From the NCBI RefSeq assembly GCF_038237375.1, contig NZ_CP151273.1:2666001-2730000 (forward strand): DNA of 64,000 nt. Direction: 5' to 3'. Every line of letters starts with the position of its first letter. Position 1 is the stretch's first letter. Shown here one piece after another: positions 52,508 through 60,435 of the stretch. The notes under the pieces are model-generated. The model ran no database searches. It had not been told where the DNA came from and was given only the letters and a program-made list of their open reading frames with translations. Made by a program: the position numbers and the translations under genes. The DNA comes from Alcaligenes sp. SDU_A2. Its GTDB lineage: Bacteria; Pseudomonadota; Gammaproteobacteria; Burkholderiales; Burkholderiaceae_B.

Positions 52508-52920
52508 TACCAGACCCCAAAAAGTTTCAGACCAAAGACCAGAGTCAGCGCCAGGCTGACGCCGAAAACCATGCCCGCCGACTTCTTGGCCGACTCCTTG
52601 TCGTTGCCGATGTGCAGATCGAGGATCAGGTAACGGATGCCAGCGCAGAAGTGGTGCAGATAACCCCAGATCAGAGCCAGCAAAATCAGCTTACAGACGG
52701 GATTGTCGACATAGCTGCGCAGGGTCTCGAACGATTCGGGAGAGCTGACACTGAGGGAGAACAGCGGCAACAGCACGAGCGGCAGACAAAGGAACAGCAA
52801 TGCGCCGCTGACGCGATGCAAAATCGACGATTTTGCCGCCAGTGGCAAGCGGTAACTCAATATCTGCGGCACGCTGATATTGCGATACTGCGGGCGCTGC
52901 TTGGGTGCGGTATCAGACAT
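52507..52920 (-). CDS. sdhC: Succinate dehydrogenase cytochrome b556 subunit SdhC
   Basis: 137-residue anchor with three membrane spans. The signature SILHRVSGALLFL (about 32-44) and HHFCAGIRYLILDLHIG (about 90-106, with the haem-ligand His) are clear. First structural gene of the sdh-gltA operon; the 101-nt gap behind the GntR gene must hold its promoter or it is read with the regulator. I see TTGTCA but no convincing -10 in that gap. Confidence 0.94.
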   Translation of the reverse strand: MSDTAPKQRPQYRNISVPQILSYRLPLAAKSSILHRVSGALLFLCLPLVLLPLFSLSVSSPESFETLRSYVDNPVCKLILLALIWGYLHHFCAGIRYLILDLHIGNDKESAKKSAGMVFGVSLALTLVFGLKLFGVW

Positions 52921-53021
52921 GATGGCCTCGAAGTAGATAAAAAAAAGAAATTACAGATAAACCTTGGTATTTTCACCGATTTGACAAGACGATGCAGTAT
53001 CAAATGCCGTATGCCGTCGGT

Positions 53022-53792
53022 CTAGTTCAAAGTGTTTCGATAATGAAAGCGCTCGGTGAGGTACAGGCCGCGACGCAGTTCCACAGGACGGTCGCCATAC
53101 GTGTAGGAGACCCGCTCGACCTGCAGCAAGGGCGTGCCCTGGGCAACCTGCAACACGGCGGCGGCTTCTCCTGCGGCGGCAACGGCGCCGATCTTTTCGT
53201 CGGCTCGCACCATGCTGACGCCGAACTTGCTCTCGAACCAGGCATACATAGGGCCTTTGTTCTGTACGGCCGCCTCCAGGGTCAGGCCCTTGAAGGCCGA
53301 ACCGGGCAACCAGATATCGTCGTAAATGGTGGGGACTTGCTCGAAGGACAGCACCCGACGCAGATTGACCACCATATCCGAAGTGCGCAGATCCAGCAGC
53401 ACGGCCACATCGGCAGGTGCTTTAAGGCGGCGCACATCCAGGATGCGGCTGGAGGAAGGCACGGGCTTGCCGTCGTCCGGGGCCAGGCGCAGGAAGCGAA
53501 AACGCACGCGGGCTTCGTGGTGCGTGGCCACGAAGGTGCCCTTGCCCTGGCGACGGATCAGCAGATTGTCGGCCGCCAGCTCGTCGATGGCTTTACGCAC
53601 CGTTCCCTGGCTGACCTGAAAACGGGCCGCCAACTCCAGTTCGCTGGGAATGGACTCGCCGGGTTTCCACTCGCCGCGATCCAGCCCTTGTAACAAAAGA
53701 GCCTTGATCTGCTGATACAGTGGGCTATAGGCCGCACTGGGCGCGGATTTTTCGATTTCCGAGGCGCGTATGGGCGGCACGTTTTCAGACAT
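53022..53792 (-). CDS. GntR-family regulator (HutC subfamily), likely TCA-cycle regulator
   Basis: 256-residue regulator from ATG 53792. The N-terminal winged helix (about 15-85, YQQIKALLLQGLDRGEWKPG and PSELELAARFQVSQGTVRKA) is GntR type; the C-terminal UTRA ligand domain spans about 100-250 (FEQVPTIYDDIWLPGSAFKGL and VERVSYTYGDRPVELRRGLY). It sits between sdhC (same strand) and divergent mdh, and an inverted repeat of two 9-nt arms lies 112 nt before its start. The same repeat stands before acnB. Control of TCA genes is inferred from this; effector unknown. Confidence 0.87.
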   Translation of the reverse strand: MSENVPPIRASEIEKSAPSAAYSPLYQQIKALLLQGLDRGEWKPGESIPSELELAARFQVSQGTVRKAIDELAADNLLIRRQGKGTFVATHHEARVRFRFLRLAPDDGKPVPSSSRILDVRRLKAPADVAVLLDLRTSDMVVNLRRVLSFEQVPTIYDDIWLPGSAFKGLTLEAAVQNKGPMYAWFESKFGVSMVRADEKIGAVAAAGEAAAVLQVAQGTPLLQVERVSYTYGDRPVELRRGLYLTERFHYRNTLN

Positions 53793-53903
53793 GGTTGATA
53801 ATGAACAAGTGCGCACGACACGCCGGGGCGCGGCGAACTTGTAAACAAAATAGACAGTACGCTAATTTTCGCATGCCCCGCCCCGAATGTCTAACACTCT
53901 TCT

Positions 53904-53924
53904 GTCTTATATAAGATATAAGAC
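53904..53924. promoter_or_regulatory. 21-bp palindrome upstream of mdh, TCA operator candidate
   Basis: Perfect inverted repeat: arm GTCTTATAT, spacer AAG, arm ATATAAGAC. It is identical at all 21 positions to 60325-60345 upstream of acnB. It ends 2 nt before the mdh -35 hexamer. The AT-rich arms stand out against the GC-rich surroundings. The binding protein is most simply the GntR product encoded 112 nt away. Confidence 0.82.
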
Positions 53925-53926
53925 GT

Positions 53927-53955
53927 TTGACGTGCTGCCGGTTTTGGTCTAGGCT
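53927..53955 (+). promoter_or_regulatory. Candidate promoter of mdh
   Basis: TTGACG (53927-53932) and TAGGCT (53950-53955) with a 17-bp spacer. The -10 is poor, which would fit a promoter that needs an activator bound next to the -35. Confidence 0.55.
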
Positions 53956-54085
53956 GCGCAGTGAAAAAAAGGGCTGTGAACGCCCTGCGAAAAACCGCCA
54001 GCCAGGCTCGATGCGACACCCGCAAAAGCATTAAACTGTGTTTTTCGTCCTCGACTTTCAAACCCAAAAACGGAGTCATACTCTC

Positions 54086-55075
54086 ATGTCCAAACCCGCA
54101 ATGCGTGTTGCCGTCACTGGTGCCGCCGGTCAGATCGGCTACGCCCTGCTGTTTCGCATCGCTTCCGGCGAAATGCTGGGCAAAGACCAGCCCGTGATCC
54201 TGCAGTTGCTGGAGCTGCCCGACGAGAAAGCCCAGAAAGCCCTGAAGGGCGTCATGATGGAACTGGACGACTGCGCCTTCCCGCTGCTGCAAGGCATGTC
54301 CGCCCACAGCGATGCCGAAGAAGCCTTCAAAGATGTCGACGTGGCCCTGCTGGTGGGCGCACGCCCACGCGGCCCAGGCATGGAACGCAAAGACCTGCTG
54401 GCTTTCAACGCCCAGATATTCACCGCCCAGGGCCGCGCCCTGAACAAAGTCGCCAGCCGCGACGTGAAAGTGCTGGTGGTCGGCAATCCGGCCAACACCA
54501 ACGCCTACATCGCCATGAAGTCCGCCCCCGATCTGCCGGCCAAGAACTTCACCGCCATGCTGCGCCTGGACCACAACCGCGCCCTGTCGCAGTTGGCCAC
54601 CAAGTCCGGCAAGGCGGTTGCTGACATCGAGAACCTGATCGTGTGGGGCAACCACTCGCCCACCATGTACCCTGACACCCGTTTCGCTACCGTGAACGGC
54701 GAGAAGATCGACGCGATCATCAACGATCAGGCATGGAACCGCGACACCTTCATCCCCACCGTGGGCAAACGTGGTGCCGCCATCATCGAAGCCCGTGGCC
54801 TGTCCTCGGCCGCTTCGGCTGCCAACGCTGCCATCGACCACGTGCGTGACTGGGTCCTGGGCTCGAATGGCAAATGGGTCACCATGGGTGTTCCTTCGGA
54901 CGGTTCCTACGGCATCCCAGAAGGCATCATCTACGGTGTGCCTGTGACCACCGAAAACGGCGAATACAAGCGTGTGGAAGGCCTGGAAATCGACGCCTTC
55001 TCGCGTGAGCGCATGGACCACACTCTGAACGAGTTGCTGGAAGAGCGTGACGGCGTGAAAGATCTGCTGGGCTGA
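54086..55075 (+). CDS. mdh: Malate dehydrogenase
   Basis: NAD-dependent oxidation of malate to oxaloacetate. ATG 54086 gives 329 residues, the length known in Bordetella and Burkholderia; an in-frame GTG-type start 16 codons upstream is rejected because it lacks family similarity, while GGAG lies about 10 nt before the ATG. The NAD loop [17 protein letters not shown] (about 8-24), the mobile-loop [14 protein letters not shown] with substrate Arg residues (about 94-107) and the catalytic His in [11 protein letters not shown] (near 190) are present. Divergent from the GntR gene. Confidence 0.97.
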   Translation: MSKPAMRVAVTGAAGQIGYALLFRIASGEMLGKDQPVILQLLELPDEKAQKALKGVMMELDDCAFPLLQGMSAHSDAEEAFKDVDVALLVGARPRGPGMERKDLLAFNAQIFTAQGRALNKVASRDVKVLVVGNPANTNAYIAMKSAPDLPAKNFTAMLRLDHNRALSQLATKSGKAVADIENLIVWGNHSPTMYPDTRFATVNGEKIDAIINDQAWNRDTFIPTVGKRGAAIIEARGLSSAASAANAAIDHVRDWVLGSNGKWVTMGVPSDGSYGIPEGIIYGVPVTTENGEYKRVEGLEIDAFSRERMDHTLNELLEERDGVKDLLG

Positions 55076-55090
55076 TCGACACACCCAGAA

Positions 55091-55126
55091 AAATCCCCGC
55101 CAGCCCTGCCGGCGGGGATTTTTTTT
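55091..55126 (+). terminator. Intrinsic terminator of mdh
   Basis: AAATCCCCGCC pairs with GGCGGGGATTT around a 9-nt loop and continues in a run of T residues, 16 nt after the mdh stop. The A-run gives it some capacity to stop prpR transcripts as well. Confidence 0.92.
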
Positions 55127-55147
55127 GACTCTGCCCCCCCCCACCTA

Positions 55148-57115
55148 CTAGGAACGCAGCTTGCGCCACAAGGTCGTGCGGCTGATTCCCAGACGCGCAG
55201 CAGCCTGCTCACGATTGCCACCACATTGCTCCAGCACCTGCAACAGATACGCATGTTCGCTACGTTCGCGCTGACCGCGTAAACTCTCCGGCCCCAGCCG
55301 CTCTACCCCCGCCGCATCATCGCCCGACGCCACGCCGCCGGCAGACACATCCCTGGCCCGGCTTGAAGCCAGCAGTTCCGGCACCAGCCCCTCCACAGAC
55401 AGTGCCTGTTCGGGCTGAGCTGCACCCAGCACCATCAGGCGCTCAATCAGATTTTCCAGTTCGCGGATATTGCCCGGCCAATCGTAATCCTGGCCCGCCC
55501 GCAGCAAAGCCTGCACCCACCCCTTGGGCATTTGCGCGCCCAGACGCTGCGCCACTTTGTCGGCCAGGTGCGCCGCCAACGCAGGCAAGTCCTGACGTCG
55601 CTGCCGCAGCGGCGGCAAATGCAGGACCAGAATATTCAGACGATAAAACAGATCCTGACGAAACCGGCCATCGCGCACCAGCGCCGCCAGATCGCGGTGG
55701 GTCGCCGCAATCACGCGCACATCCACCGGAGCAGGCTCTATGGCCCCCAGACGCAACACCTCTTTTTCCTGTAGCACCCGCAGCAGTCGCGTCTGCAAGG
55801 ACAACGGCATATCGCCGATCTCATCCAGAAACAGCGTGCCGGTGTGCGCCGCCTCGAACAGCCCCACCTTGCCACCGCGGCTGGAGCCGGTAAACGCGCC
55901 TTCCACATAGCCGAACAATTCGCTTTCCAGCAGCCCATCGGGAAACGCGGCACAGTTGATCGCCACGAAAGGCTGTGAGCGCCGCCCACTGGCCTGATGC
56001 ATGCCCTGTGCCAACAGCTCCTTGCCGGTGCCGCTCTCGCCGATAATCAAGGCCGTGGCCGCGCTTTGCGCACAGGCCTGCGCCTGCTTGCGCACCCGAC
56101 ACATAACGGCGCTGTCTCCCACCAGATCGGACAGGCTATAGCGCGCGGCATGCGACACCGCACGGTGGCTGCGCGAGCGCAAGCTGCGGTCCAAGCGCTG
56201 AATCGCCGCCGGGTCCTGGCACACCAGCACCGCGCCGGTCAGACGCCCCTGCTCCAGAATGGGCGTGCGGCTGACCACTGCCATGCGCTCACCCACAGGC
56301 TGCACCACGTCCTGCTGAGCGTCCAGGCTACGCAGCGTGGAACGTAATTGCAGCTCGGGCTTCAGATCGCTCAGGCAGCGTCCCAGCAGTTCCTGCGCAG
56401 GCCGCCCCAGCCAGGCCTCCATTGCCGGATTCACCGTTTCGACCCGCTCCTGCGCATCGACCGCCACGACGCCATCGCGCAACTGAGCCAGAATCGTATT
56501 TAATCGCTCCCGACGTGCCGATTCAGCACGCGCCACCCTGGCCAGCTCAATCGCCCCTTCCAGAGCCTCGCACACAGCGCCCTGGGAATAAAGCAGGACA
56601 CCGTCCATGCCACTGTCCCGCGCCAGATCCACCACCAACCCCGGTGCCAGCACACGCTGCACGCCAAGGCTGCGCAACTCCTGAACACAGCGACGCGCAT
56701 CGCTTTGGCTACGATAGGCACGCAAATACACCGGCAAACCAAAACGCTCGATAAATGCCTGTAACTCGGGCGGCGGATCGCCATACGTAACGACGGCCAT
56801 GCTCTGCACGGACGGGGCTGACTGAGCCAAGCCGCGCAAAATATCGAACCCGCCCGGACGCACCAGCACCACCGGCACATCCAGATGTTCACGCAGATAA
56901 TGGCCATTCGAACCGGCAGACACCAATACATCCAGCTCGCCCAAGCGACGCATGGCCTGAATCATGTCCACCGCCTCGCCATAGGCTTTGTCCACGATCA
57001 AGATTTCAGCCTGATCGCGGTACAAGGGCACCAATTCCTCTAGCAGAGAGCGCAAACCGTGCAGGCCGACCGCGACCACACGCAACCGAGGCGAATCTTG
57101 CGATACCACAGACAT
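55148..57115 (-). CDS. prpR: Propionate catabolism regulator PrpR (sigma-54 enhancer-binding protein)
   Basis: Activator of prpBC in response to 2-methylcitrate. ATG 57115, with GGAGG upstream, gives 655 residues; the open frame further upstream crosses the operator region. Domains: PrpR_N sensor (about 10-185), PAS-like region (about 205-310), AAA+ sigma-54 domain (about 350-570) with GESGTGKE Walker A and GTLFLDEIGDMP Walker B, and a Fis-type HTH at the C-terminus (AAARLGISRTTLWRKL). The loop that touches sigma-54 reads GAFTGS where GAFTGA is more usual. It is divergent from prpB across a 238-nt regulatory region. Confidence 0.93.
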   Translation of the reverse strand: MSVVSQDSPRLRVVAVGLHGLRSLLEELVPLYRDQAEILIVDKAYGEAVDMIQAMRRLGELDVLVSAGSNGHYLREHLDVPVVLVRPGGFDILRGLAQSAPSVQSMAVVTYGDPPPELQAFIERFGLPVYLRAYRSQSDARRCVQELRSLGVQRVLAPGLVVDLARDSGMDGVLLYSQGAVCEALEGAIELARVARAESARRERLNTILAQLRDGVVAVDAQERVETVNPAMEAWLGRPAQELLGRCLSDLKPELQLRSTLRSLDAQQDVVQPVGERMAVVSRTPILEQGRLTGAVLVCQDPAAIQRLDRSLRSRSHRAVSHAARYSLSDLVGDSAVMCRVRKQAQACAQSAATALIIGESGTGKELLAQGMHQASGRRSQPFVAINCAAFPDGLLESELFGYVEGAFTGSSRGGKVGLFEAAHTGTLFLDEIGDMPLSLQTRLLRVLQEKEVLRLGAIEPAPVDVRVIAATHRDLAALVRDGRFRQDLFYRLNILVLHLPPLRQRRQDLPALAAHLADKVAQRLGAQMPKGWVQALLRAGQDYDWPGNIRELENLIERLMVLGAAQPEQALSVEGLVPELLASSRARDVSAGGVASGDDAAGVERLGPESLRGQRERSEHAYLLQVLEQCGGNREQAAARLGISRTTLWRKLRS

Positions 57116-57138
57116 CAAAGCCTCCACAGCCCAAAAAC

Positions 57139-57174
57139 GAAACAGTGTTTCAGATATAGTTTCAATAATGAAAC
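57139..57174. promoter_or_regulatory. Paired inverted repeats, probable PrpR upstream activator sites
   Basis: GAAACA-G-TGTTTC (57139-57151) and GTTTCA-ATAA-TGAAAC (57159-57174) share the half-site GTTTCA. They lie about 100-135 bp upstream of the sigma-54 promoter of prpB and 24 nt before prpR, suited to both activation and autorepression. Confidence 0.7.
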
Positions 57175-57272
57175 ATGATTGAAGATGAATCAAGCGCATG
57201 TCCACGCCCCGCCCTTCCTCAAAACCCTGTGCAGCCACGCCCCGGCACACTGATCGGACAGCCTTTAAAATC

Positions 57273-57289
57273 TGGCACGTTGTTTGCTT
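57273..57289 (+). promoter_or_regulatory. Sigma-54 promoter of prpBC
   Basis: TGGCACGTTGTTTGCTT has the invariant GG (57274-57275) and GC (57286-57287) with 10 bp between and matches the extended -24/-12 consensus throughout. The expected start is near 57299, about 55 nt before the prpB ATG. Confidence 0.88.
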
Positions 57290-57353
57290 AATTTTTTTCA
57301 GCATGGCAGCCAGGCCCTGCGCCCTGCCCCACCTTTCTTGATACGGAGCAATC

Positions 57354-58253
57354 ATGAGCCACCACGACACGACATCGGCCGGCAGCCGTTTTCGCCAGGC
57401 CCTGCGCGACGAACAACCTTTGCAAATCATCGGCGCGATCAACGCCAACCACGCCTTGCTGGCCCAGCGCGCCGGCTACCGGGCCATCTACCTGTCCGGC
57501 GGCGGCGTGGCCGCCGGCTCCCTGGGCTTGCCCGATCTGGGCATCAATACCCTGGACGATGTGCTGACCGATATACGCCGCATCACCGACGTGTGCGAAC
57601 TGCCGCTGCTGGTCGATATAGACACCGGCTTTGGCGCATCGGCATTCAACATCGCCCGCACGATCAAAAGCCTGATCAAATTCGGGGCCGCCGCCTGCCA
57701 CATCGAGGATCAAGTCGGTGCCAAGCGCTGCGGCCATCGCCCCGGCAAGGAAATCGTCAGCGCCGGCGAAATGGTGGACCGCGTCAAGGCGGCGGTAGAC
57801 GCACGGACCGACCCGGACTTTTTCATCATGGCCCGCACCGACGCGATTGCCGTGGAAGGCGTGGATGCCGCCTTGGAGCGCGCGCAGGCCTGCGTGCAAG
57901 CCGGCGCCGACGGCATTTTCGCCGAAGCCTGCTATGACCTGGACACCTACCGCCGCTTTACCCAGACTCTGAACGTGCCCGTGCTGGCCAACATTACCGA
58001 GTTTGGCAAGACGCCGTTGTTCACCGTGCAAGAACTGGCTTCGGCTCAGGTGGCGATGGTGCTCTACCCGCTGTCGGCCTTCCGTGCCATGAATAAGGCC
58101 GCCGAAACCGTGTATCAGGCCATCCGCCGCGATGGTCATCAGAAAAATGTGGTGGACTTGATGCAGACCCGTGAAGAGCTATACGATCGCATCGGCTACC
58201 ATGACTACGAACAACGGCTGGACGCTCTGTTCCAGAAAAACAAGAAATCCTGA
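57354..58253 (+). CDS. prpB: 2-methylisocitrate lyase
   Basis: Cleaves 2-methylisocitrate to pyruvate and succinate in propionate degradation. The 299-residue TIM-barrel protein of the isocitrate-lyase superfamily has the opening [18 protein letters not shown], the metal-binding DIDTGFG (about 87-93), and the catalytic KRCGH motif (about 124-128). First gene after the sigma-54 promoter, followed by prpC after 90 nt. Confidence 0.95.
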   Translation: MSHHDTTSAGSRFRQALRDEQPLQIIGAINANHALLAQRAGYRAIYLSGGGVAAGSLGLPDLGINTLDDVLTDIRRITDVCELPLLVDIDTGFGASAFNIARTIKSLIKFGAAACHIEDQVGAKRCGHRPGKEIVSAGEMVDRVKAAVDARTDPDFFIMARTDAIAVEGVDAALERAQACVQAGADGIFAEACYDLDTYRRFTQTLNVPVLANITEFGKTPLFTVQELASAQVAMVLYPLSAFRAMNKAAETVYQAIRRDGHQKNVVDLMQTREELYDRIGYHDYEQRLDALFQKNKKS

Positions 58254-58343
58254 GTCCGGCCCGCTCCCGGCACGGAGCCAGCCAGACCCGCCGCTTATCC
58301 AGGCGCACGGCCACACCGTGTGCCCACCAACCAGGAGACCCGC

Positions 58344-59507
58344 ATGAGCAGCACCGAGAACACCCCCGCCGCCGGCTTCAAACCCAAGAAATCCGTCGCC
58401 CTGTCGGGCGTGGTGGCCGGCAACACCGCCCTTTGCACCGTTGGCCGCAGCGGCAACGACCTGCACTACCGTGGTTACGACATTCTGGATCTGGCGCAGG
58501 CCTGCGAATTTGAAGAAGTGGCCCACCTGCTGATCCACGGAAAACTGCCCAACCGCGACGAACTGCGTGCCTACAAGCAAAAGCTCAAGCGCCTGCGCGG
58601 CTTGCCTCTGGCCGTACAAAGCGCGCTGGAAACTCTGCCCGCGCACAGCCACCCCATGGACGTCATGCGTACCGCCGTCTCGGTATTGGGCTGCGTGCTG
58701 CCCGAAAAGGACGATCACAATCTGCCCGACGCGCGCGACATCGCCGACCGGCTGATGGCCTGCCTGGGCTCGGCCCTGCTGTACTGGTATCACTACAGCC
58801 ACAATGGCGAGATGATCGACGTGCAGACCGACGACGACAGCATAGGCGCGCACTTTCTGCACCTGCTGCACGGCGAAAAACCGTCGGCCCAGTGGGAACG
58901 CGCCATGCATACCTCGCTGAATCTGTACGCCGAGCACGAGTTCAATGCCTCTACATTCACCAGCCGGGTCATTGCTGGCACGGGTTCGGACTTTTATTCG
59001 GCCATCGCCGGTGCCATAGGCGCGCTGCGCGGCCCCAAGCACGGCGGTGCCAACGAAGTGGCCTTTGAAATCCAGAAGCGCTACGACACACCCGATCAGG
59101 CCGAACAGGACATACGCCAGCGCGTGGAAAACAAAGAAGTCATCATCGGCTTCGGCCATCCCGTCTACACAGTCTCGGACCCTCGCAACGAAGTCATTAA
59201 ATCCGTTGCCAAAGAGCTGGCCGAACAGGACGGCAACACGCGCATGTACGACATTGCCGAACGTCTGGAAACCGTCATGTGGGACGTCAAAAAAATGTTC
59301 CCCAATCTGGACTGGTTCTCGGCCGTGTCCTACCACACGATGGGCGTGCCAACGGCCATGTTCACCCCGCTGTTCGTCATAGCGCGCACCGCCGGCTGGG
59401 CGGCGCACATCATCGAACAACGCATCGACAACAAAATCATTCGCCCTACGGCCAACTATGTAGGACCGGAAAACCAGGCCTTTGTCCCCCTGGATCAGCG
59501 CCCCTAA
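58344..59507 (+). CDS. prpC: 2-methylcitrate synthase
   Basis: Condenses propionyl-CoA with oxaloacetate. ATG 58344 follows AGGAG and gives 387 residues, the usual PrpC size and shorter than the gltA product at 48017. The start [21 protein letters not shown] is typical of PrpC; catalytic regions are [16 protein letters not shown] (His near 199) and [14 protein letters not shown] (His near 269). It is followed by a terminator and not by acnD, prpD or prpF. Confidence 0.94.
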   Translation: MSSTENTPAAGFKPKKSVALSGVVAGNTALCTVGRSGNDLHYRGYDILDLAQACEFEEVAHLLIHGKLPNRDELRAYKQKLKRLRGLPLAVQSALETLPAHSHPMDVMRTAVSVLGCVLPEKDDHNLPDARDIADRLMACLGSALLYWYHYSHNGEMIDVQTDDDSIGAHFLHLLHGEKPSAQWERAMHTSLNLYAEHEFNASTFTSRVIAGTGSDFYSAIAGAIGALRGPKHGGANEVAFEIQKRYDTPDQAEQDIRQRVENKEVIIGFGHPVYTVSDPRNEVIKSVAKELAEQDGNTRMYDIAERLETVMWDVKKMFPNLDWFSAVSYHTMGVPTAMFTPLFVIARTAGWAAHIIEQRIDNKIIRPTANYVGPENQAFVPLDQRP

Positions 59508-59572
59508 GCACCGGTACGCATGCGCCTGCCCAGCCCGGCATGCGCTATCATGCATCCGTAATTTGATGCACA

Positions 59573-59606
59573 GCCCCGCAGCCTTCGGCCTGCGGGGCCG
59601 ATTTTT
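59573..59606 (+). terminator. Intrinsic terminator of prpBC
   Basis: GCCCCGCAG pairs perfectly with CTGCGGGGC around an 8-nt loop; ATTTTT follows two bases later. It stands 65 nt after the prpC stop and just before the next gene. Confidence 0.8.
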
Positions 59607-59618
59607 CCGGTGACCTCG

Positions 59619-60020
59619 ATGTTCTCTGATTTTGTCCACTACGCGCTGCCCCTGGCCGCCACCCTGATGCTGGCCTGCGCCCTGACCGCCTTGGCCAGCG
59701 GCGCTTATTTGCTGCTGTTTAATCTGCGCAGCACCCACCAGGCGCTACGCCACCCCTACCTGGACCAGCACCCCTGGAGCCGTCTACCGATCACACTGAA
59801 GGCCGGAATCTTGCTGGACTACTTTCTGCGCCTGAACTTTCCATCCCGCCACAGCGGCGTGTTCGGCAACGCCAACCGCCTGCTGGCGCACGTACAGCGC
59901 GACCAGGTGCCTATGGGCATCAAATGGCCGCTCATGGGACTGTGGGGCGGTTGTTTCATCGGACTGGTCTGCATGCTGGCGCTATGGGTGCTGATCGCGC
60001 TGCAGCCGGCTGCCACCTGA
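59619..60020 (+). CDS. Small membrane protein of unknown function
   Basis: From ATG 59619 (weak GGTGA site) the product has 133 residues; GTG 59610 would add three. Two hydrophobic segments are clear: about 8-32 (YALPLAATLMLACALTALAS) and about 108-130 (GLWGGCFIGLVCMLALWVLI), joined by a basic central loop of some 70 residues rich in Arg, His and Leu, which should lie on the cytoplasmic side. No family is recognised. The next gene starts 13 nt downstream, so the pair is probably co-transcribed. Confidence 0.7.
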   Translation: MFSDFVHYALPLAATLMLACALTALASGAYLLLFNLRSTHQALRHPYLDQHPWSRLPITLKAGILLDYFLRLNFPSRHSGVFGNANRLLAHVQRDQVPMGIKWPLMGLWGGCFIGLVCMLALWVLIALQPAAT

Positions 60021-60033
60021 AAGGAATACGTCT

Positions 60034-60309
60034 ATGAATCTGAACATACAGCACGATCCCCACGCCCGGCAGTTCTTCTGCACGGTCGATGCGCTGCGCT
60101 GCGTCATCGACTACGAACTGAATGGCACTGTCATGAGCATCACGCATACCGGAGTGCCTGCGGCGCTGGAAGGCCGCGGCATCGCCGGCCAGTTGACCCG
60201 TTACGCGCTGGAAACCGCCAAAAAGCAACACTGGACGGTACGGCCTTTATGCAGCTATGCCGCCGTCTACATCCGGCGTCACCCCGAATACGCCGACCTG
60301 CTGGCCTGA
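60034..60309 (+). CDS. Small GNAT-type N-acetyltransferase-like protein (YjdJ/PF14542 type)
   Basis: 91-residue minimal GNAT fold. It has the family pattern of an N-terminal beta hairpin (ARQFFCTVDALRCVIDYEL), the THTGVPAALEGRGIAGQLTR acetyl-CoA loop region (in two parts, about 37-56, with the RGIAG glycine motif) and the C-terminal SYAAVYIRRHPEYADLL. Human GATD/NATD1 and bacterial YjdJ share this layout. Substrate unknown. It lies between a membrane gene and the acnB operator. Confidence 0.85.
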   Translation: MNLNIQHDPHARQFFCTVDALRCVIDYELNGTVMSITHTGVPAALEGRGIAGQLTRYALETAKKQHWTVRPLCSYAAVYIRRHPEYADLLA

Positions 60310-60324
60310 TTCAGCTTTCTGCAA

Positions 60325-60345
60325 GTCTTATATAAGATATAAGAC
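60325..60345. promoter_or_regulatory. 21-bp palindrome upstream of acnB, TCA operator candidate
   Basis: Identical at all 21 positions to 53904-53924 before mdh (arms GTCTTATAT and ATATAAGAC, spacer AAG). It ends 2 nt before the acnB -35 hexamer, the same distance as at mdh. Confidence 0.82.
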
Positions 60346-60347
60346 CC

Positions 60348-60376
60348 TTGCCTCACTTCCCGCTTCAAATTACAAT
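60348..60376 (+). promoter_or_regulatory. Candidate promoter of acnB
   Basis: TTGCCT (60348-60353) and TACAAT (60371-60376) with a 17-bp spacer, about 60 nt before the acnB ATG. Confidence 0.65.
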
Positions 60377-60435
60377 CGGGACACTATTCGATTTTCCCGA
60401 ATTCCATTTCAACCCTCACCGATAGGCCCTGCACC

